Of a stretch of DNA of 64,000 nt, positions 8,986 through 18,843 are shown in pieces. The stretch spans positions 310,001 through 374,000 of the forward strand of contig CAYXSX010000001.1 of assembly GCA_964467925.1 (NCBI GenBank). Direction: 5' to 3'. This stretch comes from CAYXSX01 sp964467925. Its GTDB lineage: Bacteria; Pseudomonadota; Alphaproteobacteria; Micavibrionales; Micavibrionaceae. Numbering within the stretch: the first letter of the stretch is position 1; each line of letters opens with the position of its first letter. The translations under genes were made by a program, and so were the position numbers. The notes under the pieces are model-generated. The model did not search any database. It was not told where the DNA came from and saw only the letters and a program-made list of their open reading frames with translations.

Positions 8986-9702
8986 TCAAATCCCGCTACC
9001 CTTCCAGTGCTCGGAATAGCTGCCGTCATCGTCTTCGTTATCATTGGCTTTTTTCTTTTTGGCTTTCTTAGGCTGGAGCCCTGTTTTTTCTTTCAGCGCC
9101 TCGACATCTTCCATCAGACCTGAAATCGCTTCTGCCACGGGGTCAACAAGATGCCGCGGCAAACCATAAGCTTTGCCCTCATCACCCTTTTTGCATTTCA
9201 CAAGGCGCGCAGGGTTACCCACAACCGTACACCCCGCCGGAACATCGCCCGTAACGATAGAACTTGCCCCTACTCTGGCATCCTTACCGACCGTAATATC
9301 GCCCAAAATTTGCGCACCCGCGCCTATAATCGCCCCGTCTTCAATCGTCGGGTGGCGTTTAATGGGCTTTTCCGCGCCGCCTTTCCCACCCAGCGTCACA
9401 CCGTGATACATCGTCACGTTATCGCCGATAATAGCTGTCTGCCCGATGACCGCACCCATACCATGATCAATAAACAAATTCTTGCCAATCGTCGCGCCGG
9501 GATGAATTTCAATCCCCGTCACCCAGCGCGAAAGATGCGCCCAAAGCCGTGCCAGTGCCCGCAAATTCTGCTTCCACAAAAAATTCGAAACGCGGTGCAT
9601 GCCCACGGCATGAAACCCGGGGTAAGCCAAAACGACCTCAAAAAACGTAGGCTGCGCCGGGTCGCGTTGTTGAATTGATTTGATGAAATCTTGCATTCTC
9701 AC
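8986..9702 (-). CDS. cysE: Serine O-acetyltransferase
   Basis: A 238-residue left-handed beta-helix acetyltransferase. It converts L-serine and acetyl-CoA to O-acetylserine, the precursor for cysteine. The hexapeptide-repeat core includes GIEIHPGATIGKNLFIDHG and TMYHGVTLGG with the catalytic His, and ends VVGNPARLVK. A Lys-rich tail (KKAKKKK) follows and is unusual. GTG at 9702 overlaps the stop of the DUF502 gene, implying translational coupling; an ATG two codons on (9696) is the alternative start. Confidence 0.93.
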   Translation of the reverse strand: MRMQDFIKSIQQRDPAQPTFFEVVLAYPGFHAVGMHRVSNFLWKQNLRALARLWAHLSRWVTGIEIHPGATIGKNLFIDHGMGAVIGQTAIIGDNVTMYHGVTLGGKGGAEKPIKRHPTIEDGAIIGAGAQILGDITVGKDARVGASSIVTGDVPAGCTVVGNPARLVKCKKGDEGKAYGLPRHLVDPVAEAISGLMEDVEALKEKTGLQPKKAKKKKANDNEDDDGSYSEHWKGSGI

Positions 9703-10484
9703 GCCTTTTTCTTTTTAGGCTTGCCGCCAAGCAGGCTCTTTTTCACAGGTTTCTCCGGCAAAGGTTCGACCAGCCTGTCAGGGGGAGAAACAATCCCGCC
9801 GGAAATCACCAGTTTCACACCCTCCTCCACCGTCATCTCAAGATATTTCAGCTCTTTCTTCGGCACGAAGAGCAGATAGCCCGAAGTCGGGTTAGGCGTG
9901 GTCGGCACGAAAACATTGATCGTCTCGTTTTCCGTTACGCGCTGCACTTCGCCCTCGCTGCGCCCCGTCACAAACCCGATCGACCACACCCCTTTACGCG
10001 GGTATTCCAGCATCACAACTTCACGGAATGCCTGTGACTGGCTGGCCATGATGGTTTCGAAAATCTGCTTGATCGCAGCATAAATCGTGCGGATAACGGG
10101 CACACGGTCCACCACGTATTCGGATATGCGGATCACCAGCTTGCCGAGGAAGTTCGTCGCAAACCAGCCCACAATAATGAAAAACCCGATGGCGATAAAC
10201 AGGCCCACGCCCGGAATGGTCAACCCCTTGGACAGGGAATTGTAAATCTCTGCGGGCAGCAGACTAACCACGCGGTTATCAATGAAGGTCAGAAAGATAT
10301 AGGTCAGGTAAATGGTAATGCTGATCGGGGCCGTCACCACGATACCGGTCAGCAAATAACGGCGAAAACGTACGGCCATGTTGGGTTTGGAATGGCTTCC
10401 CTGTTCTTCTTTCATATCCCGCATCATGAAGGGGTTGCTAAAAGAAAGCAATGAAGAAAACAAAGACACTTTCGCGCCTCTCAT
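9699..10484 (-). CDS. DUF502 family membrane protein
   Basis: A 261-residue protein with two transmembrane segments (around LLTGIVVTAPISITIYLTYI and GVGLFIAIGFFIIVGWF) and the DUF502 soluble domain containing PVIRTIYAAIKQIFETI and VFVPTTPNPTSGYLLFVP. Function of the family is unknown. The tail is Lys-rich. The start at 10484 overlaps the stop of the upstream gene in an ATGA arrangement, and the stop overlaps cysE, so three genes probably form one operon. Confidence 0.85.
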   Translation of the reverse strand: MRGAKVSLFSSLLSFSNPFMMRDMKEEQGSHSKPNMAVRFRRYLLTGIVVTAPISITIYLTYIFLTFIDNRVVSLLPAEIYNSLSKGLTIPGVGLFIAIGFFIIVGWFATNFLGKLVIRISEYVVDRVPVIRTIYAAIKQIFETIMASQSQAFREVVMLEYPRKGVWSIGFVTGRSEGEVQRVTENETINVFVPTTPNPTSGYLLFVPKKELKYLEMTVEEGVKLVISGGIVSPPDRLVEPLPEKPVKKSLLGGKPKKKKA

Positions 10485-11155
10485 TCCTCCATGTTATCTT
10501 CCGGCTCCAACTCTCTGGATATACGCGGCTCTGCTTTTGGATAGGTATAAACAACTTCCGGATCACCCGGTGCTTCTACAATATCTCTTTGAGACGCCAT
10601 ATAAAAATCGACCTCGGGAAAATCACGTTTTGCCTCCTCCCAAAGCGTCCCTTCCAGAAAATGGACATAGGCAAAATTGAATTCTTGCTCCACTTCATGG
10701 AAAACATGCTCTGTTTCCAGGTCCATATATAAATTAAACGCCTCGGCATTTACCTCCGCCTCATGCTTTCGTTGTTGCTCGATAGTATCAAGCTCCGCAT
10801 AATGGGCTTCCATGTCTTTCCTGTATTTTTCATCCAAAGCCCGCTTCTTTTCGTCTTCCTCCTCTTCTTCGTCCTTCCTGGTCTTGCCGTGACGAAAATC
10901 ATGATGAAATACCTTCCTGCCACGCGGAATGCCAACCTCTTCTTCCGGATGCCTGCGCTTGCCGGATGTAAAAACGGTCTTAACATTTACCTCCCACGCA
11001 TTTTGAAGCTTCTTAATGTCGTCTACGATAATGTGGGTATGCCCGCCCCCCTTCGCTTCGTCGATAATACGCCTTAGCGCGGTTCTGAGCGCATCCGCCG
11101 CGCTTGCTTTTGAACGAATATGCAGTTCTTTTTGTTCTCTGACCGTTACCATCAT
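10481..11155 (-). CDS. Hypothetical acidic coiled-coil protein
   Basis: About 224 residues from ATG 11155, which has GGGAG a few bases upstream; the frame remains open to 11224. The N-terminal part (MMVTVREQKELHIRSKASAA) is a compact domain. The centre (KDEEEEEDEKKRALDEKYRKD) is a highly charged predicted helix or coiled coil, and the C-terminus is acidic. No family recognised. It overlaps the DUF502 gene by 4 bp and probably shares its transcript. Confidence 0.6.
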   Translation of the reverse strand: MMVTVREQKELHIRSKASAADALRTALRRIIDEAKGGGHTHIIVDDIKKLQNAWEVNVKTVFTSGKRRHPEEEVGIPRGRKVFHHDFRHGKTRKDEEEEEDEKKRALDEKYRKDMEAHYAELDTIEQQRKHEAEVNAEAFNLYMDLETEHVFHEVEQEFNFAYVHFLEGTLWEEAKRDFPEVDFYMASQRDIVEAPGDPEVVYTYPKAEPRISRELEPEDNMEE

Positions 11156-11295
11156 TTTCTCCCAGGTTGCCGGATTTGGAATTACTTTTACCCTGCTAAG
11201 GCATAAGCGTAAATTTTTCAACAAAAGAAGTAAAAGCTTGACGGCGCAGCCCGAAATACATATGTTGCCCCAGTCTTTTATAGACCTTCTTACAT

Positions 11296-11371
11296 GATCG
11301 CGTAGCTCAGCTGGTAGAGCAACTGACTTTTAATCAGTAGGTCCCGGGTTCGAATCCCGGCGCGATCACCA
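11296..11371 (+). tRNA. tRNA-Lys(TTT)
   Basis: A 76-nt cloverleaf: acceptor GATCGCG pairs with CGCGATC, the D-arm is GCTCAGCTGGTAGAGC, the anticodon stem ACTGA/TCAGT encloses loop CTTTTAA (anticodon TTT), and the T-arm is CCGGG-TTCGAAT-CCCGG. The 3' CCA is encoded. Confidence 0.97.
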
Positions 11372-11511
11372 TATTTTTTACGCCCCATAGCCCCTCTCTC
11401 ATGACAATCAATAATTAAATTTCCCTTATTTCGGGATAAATTTTAATTTTTTTCATTTGCATATTGCAAAACCCTTCTTTATTTATCATAAAAAAGACAG
11501 GGTAATATTTA

Positions 11512-13269
11512 ATGAACGCTGAAATTTCTAGAAAATTCAGAGAATCGGGTCAGGCCGTAAGAACAGAAGCCCTGACAACCGTTTTGAAACGCTTGAATTG
11601 CCGATGGCGCCAGCGTGGTTCTCATATAACCTTCACCGATAAAAAAACAGGCTTTCGCGGCACTATTGTTGCCGGGACAAAAAAAACATGGTCTCAAAGA
11701 ACGGTAGCCGACCTTCTGGATAAGCGGGCAGCTTTTAACAGTAAGGCCGATAACCAACAGCCGGAGGAAACTCAGGAAACCCAAACCACTGAAACAGAAT
11801 TGGCGCTTCTGAGGGAATTACCCCCACGATATACCGCAGAACCCATGAATGACGGATCGGACAACATCATCGTTCGCTTGGCGGAAGCACCTTATCTCGG
11901 TGTTTTCGTAGACGGGCTTGCCGTCAAAAACACCCGGCAATTTGGCGCGGCCAGCGCCATGCAACAAGCCATCAAAGAGAGTCTGGCTTATATCGGCAAA
12001 GAACTCTCGCGTCAAAAAAAGGCCACCGACAAGGCCTTAGGCAACTTGACAGGGCAAATGGATTTTACCGTGAGAGAGGAAGACAACCTCACAATTATCG
12101 AACATTCTATATTCGACATCCGTGCGGAGCTTCACCCCTATCATCCCGACCAAGATGTATCACCTGAAGAAGCTATGGACTATTGCCGGGAATACTTGGC
12201 TGAGTTTGAAGGAAACAGAGAGCTTTTTCTTGCCTTTATCGAGGCCCGCAACCTAGAACTTGTTTCGGATGAACCGGCAGAGGATGGTAAAAGCCGCCTT
12301 CGAAAATATAAATGCAGCCAGATCGCCAGCCTTCAAAAAACAGCAATATCTGTTATAGCCACTCCGCAAGGATATATAGACGAGGCGGCTCTTATGAGCT
12401 TTATGGATCAGGTCGACCATTTCATTGTCGGCACTATTCGTGATTATCTTCGCCCTCGGTTCGGCTATTCTTTTACCTACGACAAACACTCAGGGCAAAT
12501 TGATGCCACGCATTCTATTTTCGAAGGTGTTAATGTTAGCTTCAGATCGATTGAACGCCTGCCCAAACTCTCAGACATTCTGGCACAGCGCCAAAAAATC
12601 GGAGAGAAAGAGGTTGTAAAGCAAATCAATGAAATTCTCGATGTCAGGGATGACACAATCGAACTGACAGAAATTGCTCTTGTGTGCTGCCTCGATCAAA
12701 TCATGGCGTGTTCCGAATGGTGTTACGACATGATGGAAAGGCGGCTGAAACGAGATCAGGACAAGGTGGAAGAATCCACCGCCAAAGTACAGGAAGCAAT
12801 GCGTAAAGCCAGAGCCCGCTCACAATCAGCCATTAAATCGAGTGTGCAACGTGATTATGAACAAGCAAGAGGCCATCTGGATGATCTTAAAAACACGGCT
12901 GTGCCTACCGGCGTGCCGCTGGGAAGGATGTGGCGTGTAGAAGTGCCGCTGGAAGATGGAGGCAAGCTTCCTCTTGAGCTTATGATCCTCTCACGTACCG
13001 ATAAACCCGGCAACCATCTTATCATGAGCAAGAGAATGCGCGATCTTCTTTATCAGGCCTGGCTGGAAAGCGAAGAAGGCAAGATGGAAGCGCAAGAGAT
13101 CAGGGCAACGCCTTTCGCTGTTCAGATGCACGAAGATCAGGAAGAAAGCCGCTCTCAACGCGCTGCAGTTTTCGAAAGAGTAATAGCACGAGCCGTAAGC
13201 AAAGGCTCTTCCGGTAGCGGCCTTCATCTGGCCTCAGCAGAAGCACCATCCGCCCCGATCAAGAACTAA
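11512..13269 (+). CDS. Hypothetical protein, 585 aa, helical C-terminal half
   Basis: A 585-residue protein of unknown function. Residues 10-65 contain VLKRLNCRWRQRGSHITFTD, which resembles the small double-stranded-RNA-binding-like fold of HicA proteins (conserved GSH). The middle section (about 120-400) is mixed alpha/beta. Residues about 415-460 form a strongly charged predicted coiled coil (RRLKRDQDKVEESTAKVQEA). The C-terminus has an alpha/beta section with LMILSRTDKPGNHLIMSK. No catalytic motif was identified. It is convergent with coaD, overlapping by 11 bp. Confidence 0.75.
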   Translation: MNAEISRKFRESGQAVRTEALTTVLKRLNCRWRQRGSHITFTDKKTGFRGTIVAGTKKTWSQRTVADLLDKRAAFNSKADNQQPEETQETQTTETELALLRELPPRYTAEPMNDGSDNIIVRLAEAPYLGVFVDGLAVKNTRQFGAASAMQQAIKESLAYIGKELSRQKKATDKALGNLTGQMDFTVREEDNLTIIEHSIFDIRAELHPYHPDQDVSPEEAMDYCREYLAEFEGNRELFLAFIEARNLELVSDEPAEDGKSRLRKYKCSQIASLQKTAISVIATPQGYIDEAALMSFMDQVDHFIVGTIRDYLRPRFGYSFTYDKHSGQIDATHSIFEGVNVSFRSIERLPKLSDILAQRQKIGEKEVVKQINEILDVRDDTIELTEIALVCCLDQIMACSEWCYDMMERRLKRDQDKVEESTAKVQEAMRKARARSQSAIKSSVQRDYEQARGHLDDLKNTAVPTGVPLGRMWRVEVPLEDGGKLPLELMILSRTDKPGNHLIMSKRMRDLLYQAWLESEEGKMEAQEIRATPFAVQMHEDQEESRSQRAAVFERVIARAVSKGSSGSGLHLASAEAPSAPIKN

Positions 13270-13771
13270 TAAATTTGCCCTTGAGCTTCTTGGCCACCTG
13301 CGGTGTGACGAAATCATCGATTTCCCCGCCCATGGAGCATATTTCCTTCACGAAGCTGGCGGAAACAAACTGCCACTTATCCGCCGCCATCAAGAATACC
13401 GTCTCGATTTCGGGGTCCAGCTTGGCGTTCATACCTGTAAGCTGGAATTCGTACTCAAAGTCAGATACGGCGCGAAGTCCGCGGAAAATACAACTTGCCC
13501 CCGCTTCGCGCGCAAAACGCACCAAAAGGTTATCAAAACTGCGCACTTCTATCTCGCAACCTTTTTCCTTCATATTGGCAATATCAGCCTCCAGCATCTG
13601 GCGGCGCTCTTCATGGGAAAACAGCGGCCCTTTACGGGAATTATCCGCTACCGCCACGATCAGATGATCGACAAGCCTGCTCGCCCGGCGGATCAGGTGC
13701 AAATGCCCCTTGGTCACGGGGTCGAACGTGCCGGGATATACGCCGGTGCGGAGTTTAAAATTTGCGTTCAT
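13259..13771 (-). CDS. coaD: Phosphopantetheine adenylyltransferase
   Basis: A 170-residue CoaD, the enzyme that adenylates 4'-phosphopantetheine in coenzyme A synthesis. The nucleotidyltransferase signature GTFDPVTKGHLHLIRRA is present near residues 14-30 with the TxGH motif. FRGLRAVSDFEYEFQL and SSFVKEI-type C-terminal motifs follow. Length matches the family. The gene is close to gyrA, as in many Alphaproteobacteria. Confidence 0.95.
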   Translation of the reverse strand: MNANFKLRTGVYPGTFDPVTKGHLHLIRRASRLVDHLIVAVADNSRKGPLFSHEERRQMLEADIANMKEKGCEIEVRSFDNLLVRFAREAGASCIFRGLRAVSDFEYEFQLTGMNAKLDPEIETVFLMAADKWQFVSASFVKEICSMGGEIDDFVTPQVAKKLKGKFISS

Positions 13772-13829
13772 GTGATTTATCTAGCAACCATTGTGAAGCA
13801 GTACAAACAATAACTTAAATTTGAGAAAA

Positions 13830-14489
13830 TCAAACCACACCTGCCTCAGGATCAAGATAAACCGGATTGACGATCAGGCGTCTGTCATAAGGACTCACAA
13901 AATAGGGAGCTGCAATAAAGAAAAAAGCCGCAAGTCGCTTATAAAAGCTCTTGGAGGCTTCAATTTGAAATTTCAATCTTGTTGCGGTCATATCGGCTTC
14001 AATCTGCATAACTGCCTCGTCATGATAATGCGCGCGAGCTTGGTCGAAGCGTTCATGAAGCACGGTGTCCCGAGAGTTTCCTATCCTGCCTTGAGTCTGA
14101 TGAGACTTCACATGGCTCCAGATACGGCACGCAAGGACACGTAGCCCCGCGCTTCCCAAGACCTCCTTATCTATATCAACGGGGTAGTCTTGCAAAACAC
14201 CCCCGTCGGAAGACAAAAGCGTAAAAACAAGCTTACCGTCCGGGGCATCCAGATCAGGCATCTCCATTTGAAGCTTGCAGTGCTCCGTAATGAGAATTCC
14301 CGTTGTGAAATCTACAATTTCAAATTGTTGACTTTCCAACGTTTCTTGGGCTACGGCATCACTAAGCGCTTTAACCTCTGTATCGAGAAAAGCCTGTTGC
14401 TTACGGTTTAAAGCACACGCAATTTGCCGGATATTCGGCCCTAAAATAAGAGATTGTATGTAAGCACGCCCGTTTTTCATGCTAATCAT
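13830..14489 (-). CDS. Hypothetical protein, 219 aa
   Basis: A 219-residue soluble-looking protein with an early helical region (NRKQQAFLDTEVKALSDAV), a beta-rich centre (GKLVFTLLSSDGGVLQDYPV) and a C-terminal part including KSFYKRLAAFFFIAAPYFVS, which may be a hydrophobic anchor. No family recognised. The start is either ATG 14489 or the ATG three codons later. Confidence 0.55.
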   Translation of the reverse strand: MISMKNGRAYIQSLILGPNIRQIACALNRKQQAFLDTEVKALSDAVAQETLESQQFEIVDFTTGILITEHCKLQMEMPDLDAPDGKLVFTLLSSDGGVLQDYPVDIDKEVLGSAGLRVLACRIWSHVKSHQTQGRIGNSRDTVLHERFDQARAHYHDEAVMQIEADMTATRLKFQIEASKSFYKRLAAFFFIAAPYFVSPYDRRLIVNPVYLDPEAGVV

Positions 14490-14541
14490 TTAGCACAGAT
14501 ATAAAATTATGTAAATATTTTATTGTTTTAGAGCTTAAAAC

Positions 14542-17271
14542 CTATTCCTCAACCTCGGAAAGGGTCTCACCTTCACCCTCAACCACCTCTTCCTCCTCAT
14601 CGTCCTCGATGAGCCAGGCGACGGAGACGACTTCCTCGTCCTGTCCGACCTTGAAGATGGTCACGCCCTGGGCGGATCGGCCCGTAATGCGCACATCACG
14701 CACAGATGTGCGTATCAGCTTGCCCATATTGGTCACTAGCATGATCTGGTGATCGTCGGTCACGGGGAAGGAGGCCACAACTTCGCCGCCGTTCTTGGCG
14801 GTCAGCGACATATTGGCCACGCCCTGCCCGCCGCGGCCCGAAATGCGGTATTCGTAGGCCGATGTGCGCTTGCCGAAGCCCTTGTTGGTGATGGTGAGCA
14901 AAAGCTGTTCGCTCTGGAGCAATTCCTGGAACCGTTCTTCAGAAAGACTGACATCGCCTGCGGGCATTTCCGGCGCTTCGCCGTCTTCGCCCACAACAAT
15001 CTGGCCCGCCGCCTTCATATAGGCCGCGCGCTCTTCCGGCGTGACCTCCAGATGCTTGAGCACGGACATGGAGATCACCTCATCCCCCTTGCCGAGCTTA
15101 ATACCGCGCACGCCAGTGGAATTTCTTCCTGCGAAGACGCGAATGGCATCAACCGGGAAACGGATCGCCTTACCAAGTTTGGAGGCCAACAAAATATCCT
15201 CATCCGGCGCGCAAATCTTCACAGAAACAAGGCTCTCACCCTCCTCCAGCTTCATGGCGATCAGGCCGTTGGAACGGATATTTTTGAAATCCGCCAGCTT
15301 GTTCCGGCGCACTGACCCATGCGAAGTCGCGAACATGATATCGAGCTTGTCGATCACGTCTTCATCTTCCGGCATACGCATATAAACGGAAACATTCTCT
15401 CCCTGCTCCAGCGGCAGCAGGTTGACCATCGCCTTGCCGCGCGATGTCGGGTTGCCCAGCGGAAGCTGGTAAACCTTCATCTTGTGCACGATACCGCGGC
15501 TGGTGAAGAACAGGATCGGCGTATGCGTCGAGGCCACAAACATATCGGCGACGAAATCATCGTCCTTCGTGGTCATGCCCGCGCGGCCCTTGCCGCCGCG
15601 GCGCTGCGCCCGGTAGGTATCGAGCGGCACGCGCTTCACATATCCGCCATGCGTGATGGTCACCACCATGTCCTCGCGCTGGATCAGCTCTTCGATATCC
15701 ATTTCGAATTCCGCCTCGACCAATTCCGATCGGCGGGGCGTACCAAATTTTTCTTTCACTTCGGTTAACTCTTCGCGCAGAACCTCCAGCATTTTCTCCC
15801 GGCTCGCAAGAATCGCAAGATATTCCGCGATCTGGTCCGTGATTTCCTTCAACTCGCCGCCAATCTTATCGCGTTCAAGCCCCGTCAAACGGTGCAGGCG
15901 AAGATCAAGGATGGCTTTGGCCTGCGCCTCACTCATCTGATACGTGCCGTCCTCGTTCAACGGATGCTCGGGGTCATCGATCAGTTCAATCAGCGGCGCG
16001 ACATCGCCTGCGGGCCATGGCTTGGCGAGCAAGCCTTCACGGGCTTCTTGCGGCGTTTTAGCATTCCGGATCAGCGCGATAATTTCATCGATATTGGCAA
16101 CCGCCACCGCCAAACCGGCCAAAACATGCGCGCGTTCCCGCGCCTTGCCCAGTTCGAAGATCGTGCGGCGGGTGATCACTTCCTCGCGGAATTTCACAAA
16201 CGCTTTGATCATATCGCGGATCAGCATGATCTGCGGCTTGCCGTTATACAGCGCCACCATGTTACATGCGAAATTGCTCTGCAGCGCGGTGTGTTTGAAC
16301 AGCTGGTTCAAAACCACGTCGGCAATCGCGCCCATTTTCAATTCAACCACGATGCGCACGCCGTCACGGTCGGATTCATCGCGCACTTCGGCCATATCCT
16401 CGACGATCTTTTCGCGGCCCACCTCGCCCAGACGCTCCAGCAGCTTACCCTTGTTCACCTGATACGGCACTTCGGTAACGATAATCGCCTGACGTTTGCC
16501 GATCTCCTCGAAATGCGTCTTGGCGCGCATAACGATAGAACCGTTGCCCGTGTGATACGCGCTGCGGATTCCGTTTTTGCCTAAAATCTGCGCCCCTGTC
16601 GGGAAGTCGGGGCCGGGAATGATCTCGTTGATTTCCTCGGTGGTAATCTCCGGATTGTCGATAAAGGCCATACACGCATCGATCACCTCGCCCAGATTAT
16701 GCGGCGGAATATTCGTTGCCATCCCCACGGCGATACCGCCCGCCCCGTTCACCAGCAAATTGGGAATGCGGGTCGGAAGAACGTCGGGTTCTTTCAAACT
16801 CTCGTCATAGTTGGGATGGAAATCGACCGTATCTTTGTCGATGTCCTGAAGCATCGCTTCGGCGGCCTTGTCCAGCCGCGCCTCGGTATAACGCATCGCG
16901 GCGGGGCTGTCCCCGTCCATAGATCCGAAATTCCCCTGCCCGTCAATCAGCGGCAGACGCAGGCTCCAGGGCTGCGCCATCCGCACCATGGAGTCATAAA
17001 TCGCACTATCACCGTGCGGGTGATATTTACCCATCACATCCCCGACGATACGGGCGGATTTTTTGTAAGCCTTATCGGACGTATACCCCCCCTCGCGCAT
17101 CGCATAAAGAATGCGGCGGTGCACGGGCTTCAGGCCGTCGCGCACATCAGGCAGCGCCCGGCTCACGATCACGCTCATCGCGTAATCGAGGTAAGATTGC
17201 TTCATTTCCTCTTCCAGTGAAATGGTCGGGAAATTCTCTTCGAAAGGTGTGTTTACGTTTGAATCGCTCAT
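14542..17271 (-). CDS. gyrA: DNA gyrase subunit A
   Basis: A 909-residue GyrA, the DNA-breaking subunit of gyrase. The active-site Tyr is Y128 in AAMRYTEARL. The quinolone-determining region reads HPHGDSAIYDS, with Ser89 and Asp93 at the positions of E. coli Ser83 and Asp87, the sensitive-type residues. The GyrA box QRRGGKG is present at the start of the C-terminal DNA-wrapping domain, which is followed by beta-pinwheel repeats. The tail is acidic. Length is normal. Confidence 0.98.
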   Translation of the reverse strand: MSDSNVNTPFEENFPTISLEEEMKQSYLDYAMSVIVSRALPDVRDGLKPVHRRILYAMREGGYTSDKAYKKSARIVGDVMGKYHPHGDSAIYDSMVRMAQPWSLRLPLIDGQGNFGSMDGDSPAAMRYTEARLDKAAEAMLQDIDKDTVDFHPNYDESLKEPDVLPTRIPNLLVNGAGGIAVGMATNIPPHNLGEVIDACMAFIDNPEITTEEINEIIPGPDFPTGAQILGKNGIRSAYHTGNGSIVMRAKTHFEEIGKRQAIIVTEVPYQVNKGKLLERLGEVGREKIVEDMAEVRDESDRDGVRIVVELKMGAIADVVLNQLFKHTALQSNFACNMVALYNGKPQIMLIRDMIKAFVKFREEVITRRTIFELGKARERAHVLAGLAVAVANIDEIIALIRNAKTPQEAREGLLAKPWPAGDVAPLIELIDDPEHPLNEDGTYQMSEAQAKAILDLRLHRLTGLERDKIGGELKEITDQIAEYLAILASREKMLEVLREELTEVKEKFGTPRRSELVEAEFEMDIEELIQREDMVVTITHGGYVKRVPLDTYRAQRRGGKGRAGMTTKDDDFVADMFVASTHTPILFFTSRGIVHKMKVYQLPLGNPTSRGKAMVNLLPLEQGENVSVYMRMPEDEDVIDKLDIMFATSHGSVRRNKLADFKNIRSNGLIAMKLEEGESLVSVKICAPDEDILLASKLGKAIRFPVDAIRVFAGRNSTGVRGIKLGKGDEVISMSVLKHLEVTPEERAAYMKAAGQIVVGEDGEAPEMPAGDVSLSEERFQELLQSEQLLLTITNKGFGKRTSAYEYRISGRGGQGVANMSLTAKNGGEVVASFPVTDDHQIMLVTNMGKLIRTSVRDVRITGRSAQGVTIFKVGQDEEVVSVAWLIEDDEEEEVVEGEGETLSEVEE

Positions 17272-17409
17272 GCCCTATTTATAAAGGGTTTACAGCGATT
17301 CACAAGGGTTTTCGGCATAAATATCCCGCGTGGAAATATATTGACATATTGCTAACTTGCCCTTTATAACCAGCCTTAAGTTATGAGAAATAGAAAGGGA
17401 ATAATAAAA

Positions 17410-17688
17410 ATGCCGATGTCAAAAACTGCAAAAAATATTGCCATTATATCAGCCATTTCTGTGGGCTTTCCTGCACTAGCCGTTGGCGGTAGCGTGGGCC
17501 TCATAAAGATTATGTTATATGCTGGCAATAAAGATGATCAAAGAGCGTTTAGCAACTATCCTCTCTACTCGGGACAAACGCCCACGGCGGCAGAATTCAA
17601 AGCGGTTGCGTGTAAAAAGCGCTTTCTTGGGCACTCCGCGATCATCACTGCCCAGGGACAAGAATACGTCATCGACTGCCGTCCTTAA
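17410..17688 (+). CDS. Small hypothetical membrane or secreted protein
   Basis: About 92 residues from ATG 17410, which has AAAGGGA upstream; the frame is open from 17383. The N-terminal hydrophobic stretch (NIAIISAISVGFPALAVGG) is either a signal anchor or a signal peptide. The remainder is short, with two Cys (VACKKRF and VIDCRP) that could form a disulfide. No family recognised. It is transcribed divergently from gyrA. Confidence 0.55.
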   Translation: MPMSKTAKNIAIISAISVGFPALAVGGSVGLIKIMLYAGNKDDQRAFSNYPLYSGQTPTAAEFKAVACKKRFLGHSAIITAQGQEYVIDCRP

Positions 17689-17707
17689 TGCGGCCCTAAC
17701 CTCTATC

Positions 17708-17791
17708 GTCATTGCGAGAAGCGTAGCGACGAAGCAATCCAGAGCAAAAGACTGGATTGCCGCGTCGGACTAAAGTCCTCCTCGCAATGAC
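17708..17791. repeat. Interspersed palindromic repeat (GTCATTGCGAG type)
   Basis: Starts GTCATTGCGAGAAGCG and ends CCTCGCAATGAC, with the inner arms GCAATCCAG and CTGGATTGC. It lies between convergent genes, the small membrane protein and ssb. Confidence 0.85.
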
Positions 17792-17909
17792 ATAACCGAA
17801 AAGAAATGAGCCGAAAACGGCGCGTTTTGAGAACCGTATCGCAGAATAGTGGCCTATTTGAGAAACGGAAGCGCAAAAACGCGCCGTTTGCAGGCCATTT
17901 ATTGAAGGT

Positions 17910-18395
17910 TTAAAACGGAATCTCGTCTTCCAGCTCGTCCACGGGTGCGGTCTGGGAAGCGCCGGAATCCTGCGGTGCGCCGTAATCATAGCCGCCGGAT
18001 TGCGAATCGCTAAATGACCGGCCGCCAGCCCCTGCTCCGCCGCCGCGGGAATCAAGCATCGTTAATTGCCCGCCGTAACCTTTCAGAACCACCTCGGTCG
18101 TATATTTGTCCTGCCCGCTCTGGTCCTGCCATTTACGGGTTTCAAGCTGCCCCTCGATATAGACTTTGGAGCCTTTTTTGAGATAATTTTCGCACACCGT
18201 CACAAGGCCGGGATTGAAAATCGCCACGCGGTGCCATTCGGTTTTTTCGCGGCGCTCGCCCGTATTTTTATCTTTCCAGTTCTCGGATGTCGCCACCGAT
18301 AAATTGGCGACCTTGCCGCCGTTTTGCATGGTGCGGATGTCGGGGTCGTTCCCCAGATTGCCAACAAGAATAACTTTATTTACTGAACCGGCCAC
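17910..18395 (-). CDS. ssb: Single-stranded DNA-binding protein
   Basis: A 161-residue SSB. The OB fold (about 1-110) starts AGSVNKVILVGNLGNDPD and contains WHRVAIFN and YIEGQLETRKW. A Gly/Ser-rich linker leads to the acidic tip DELEDEIPF, the docking site for partner repair proteins. Length and architecture are typical. ssb lies near gyrA and uvrA as in other Alphaproteobacteria. Confidence 0.97.
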   Translation of the reverse strand: MAGSVNKVILVGNLGNDPDIRTMQNGGKVANLSVATSENWKDKNTGERREKTEWHRVAIFNPGLVTVCENYLKKGSKVYIEGQLETRKWQDQSGQDKYTTEVVLKGYGGQLTMLDSRGGGAGAGGRSFSDSQSGGYDYGAPQDSGASQTAPVDELEDEIPF

Positions 18396-18450
18396 GGCTA
18401 AAAACTCCTTACATGTTTGTTCGAAGCCTCCACTATAAACACGGCTGTGA

Positions 18451-18843
18451 ATGAAGCCAAAGGATTATTTGAAATCCGTTCACATCCGGTATTTAATAAA
18501 CCTCATGAAAGCAAAAACCGTTGCCGAAATCGGCGTTACCGTTCTGATTTTATTTTTTATTTACAAGGCCGTAACCCGCGAGGAAATCGTGGACAGCTTA
18601 CAGGGCAAAGTTATCGACCATCAGATGGTCAACGCCACGGGCGTAACGGCGGACGAAGCCATGGGCATTCAAAACGGTGCAGGCGGCGATTCTTACAACG
18701 CGGCGAAGGGCGAGCAGGACGTAGAAACCCTCAAGGCCCTAGCCCGCGGCGAGGCGCAGCGCATGCTCCAGACCGGCGACACCGCCGCCTATCAGCGCGA
18801 AGCCGATAAAAACCCGCTTCTAGGTAAAATTATGGGGCAGTAG
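18451..18843 (+). CDS. Hypothetical single-pass membrane protein
   Basis: 130 residues from ATG 18451, or about 112 from the alternative ATG 18505. One transmembrane segment (VAEIGVTVLILFFIYKAV) is followed by a polar exposed domain with DSLQGKVIDHQMVNATGV and a helical end. No family recognised. It is divergent from ssb and overlaps the convergent gene at 18830 by 14 bp. Confidence 0.6.
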   Translation: MKPKDYLKSVHIRYLINLMKAKTVAEIGVTVLILFFIYKAVTREEIVDSLQGKVIDHQMVNATGVTADEAMGIQNGAGGDSYNAAKGEQDVETLKALARGEAQRMLQTGDTAAYQREADKNPLLGKIMGQ

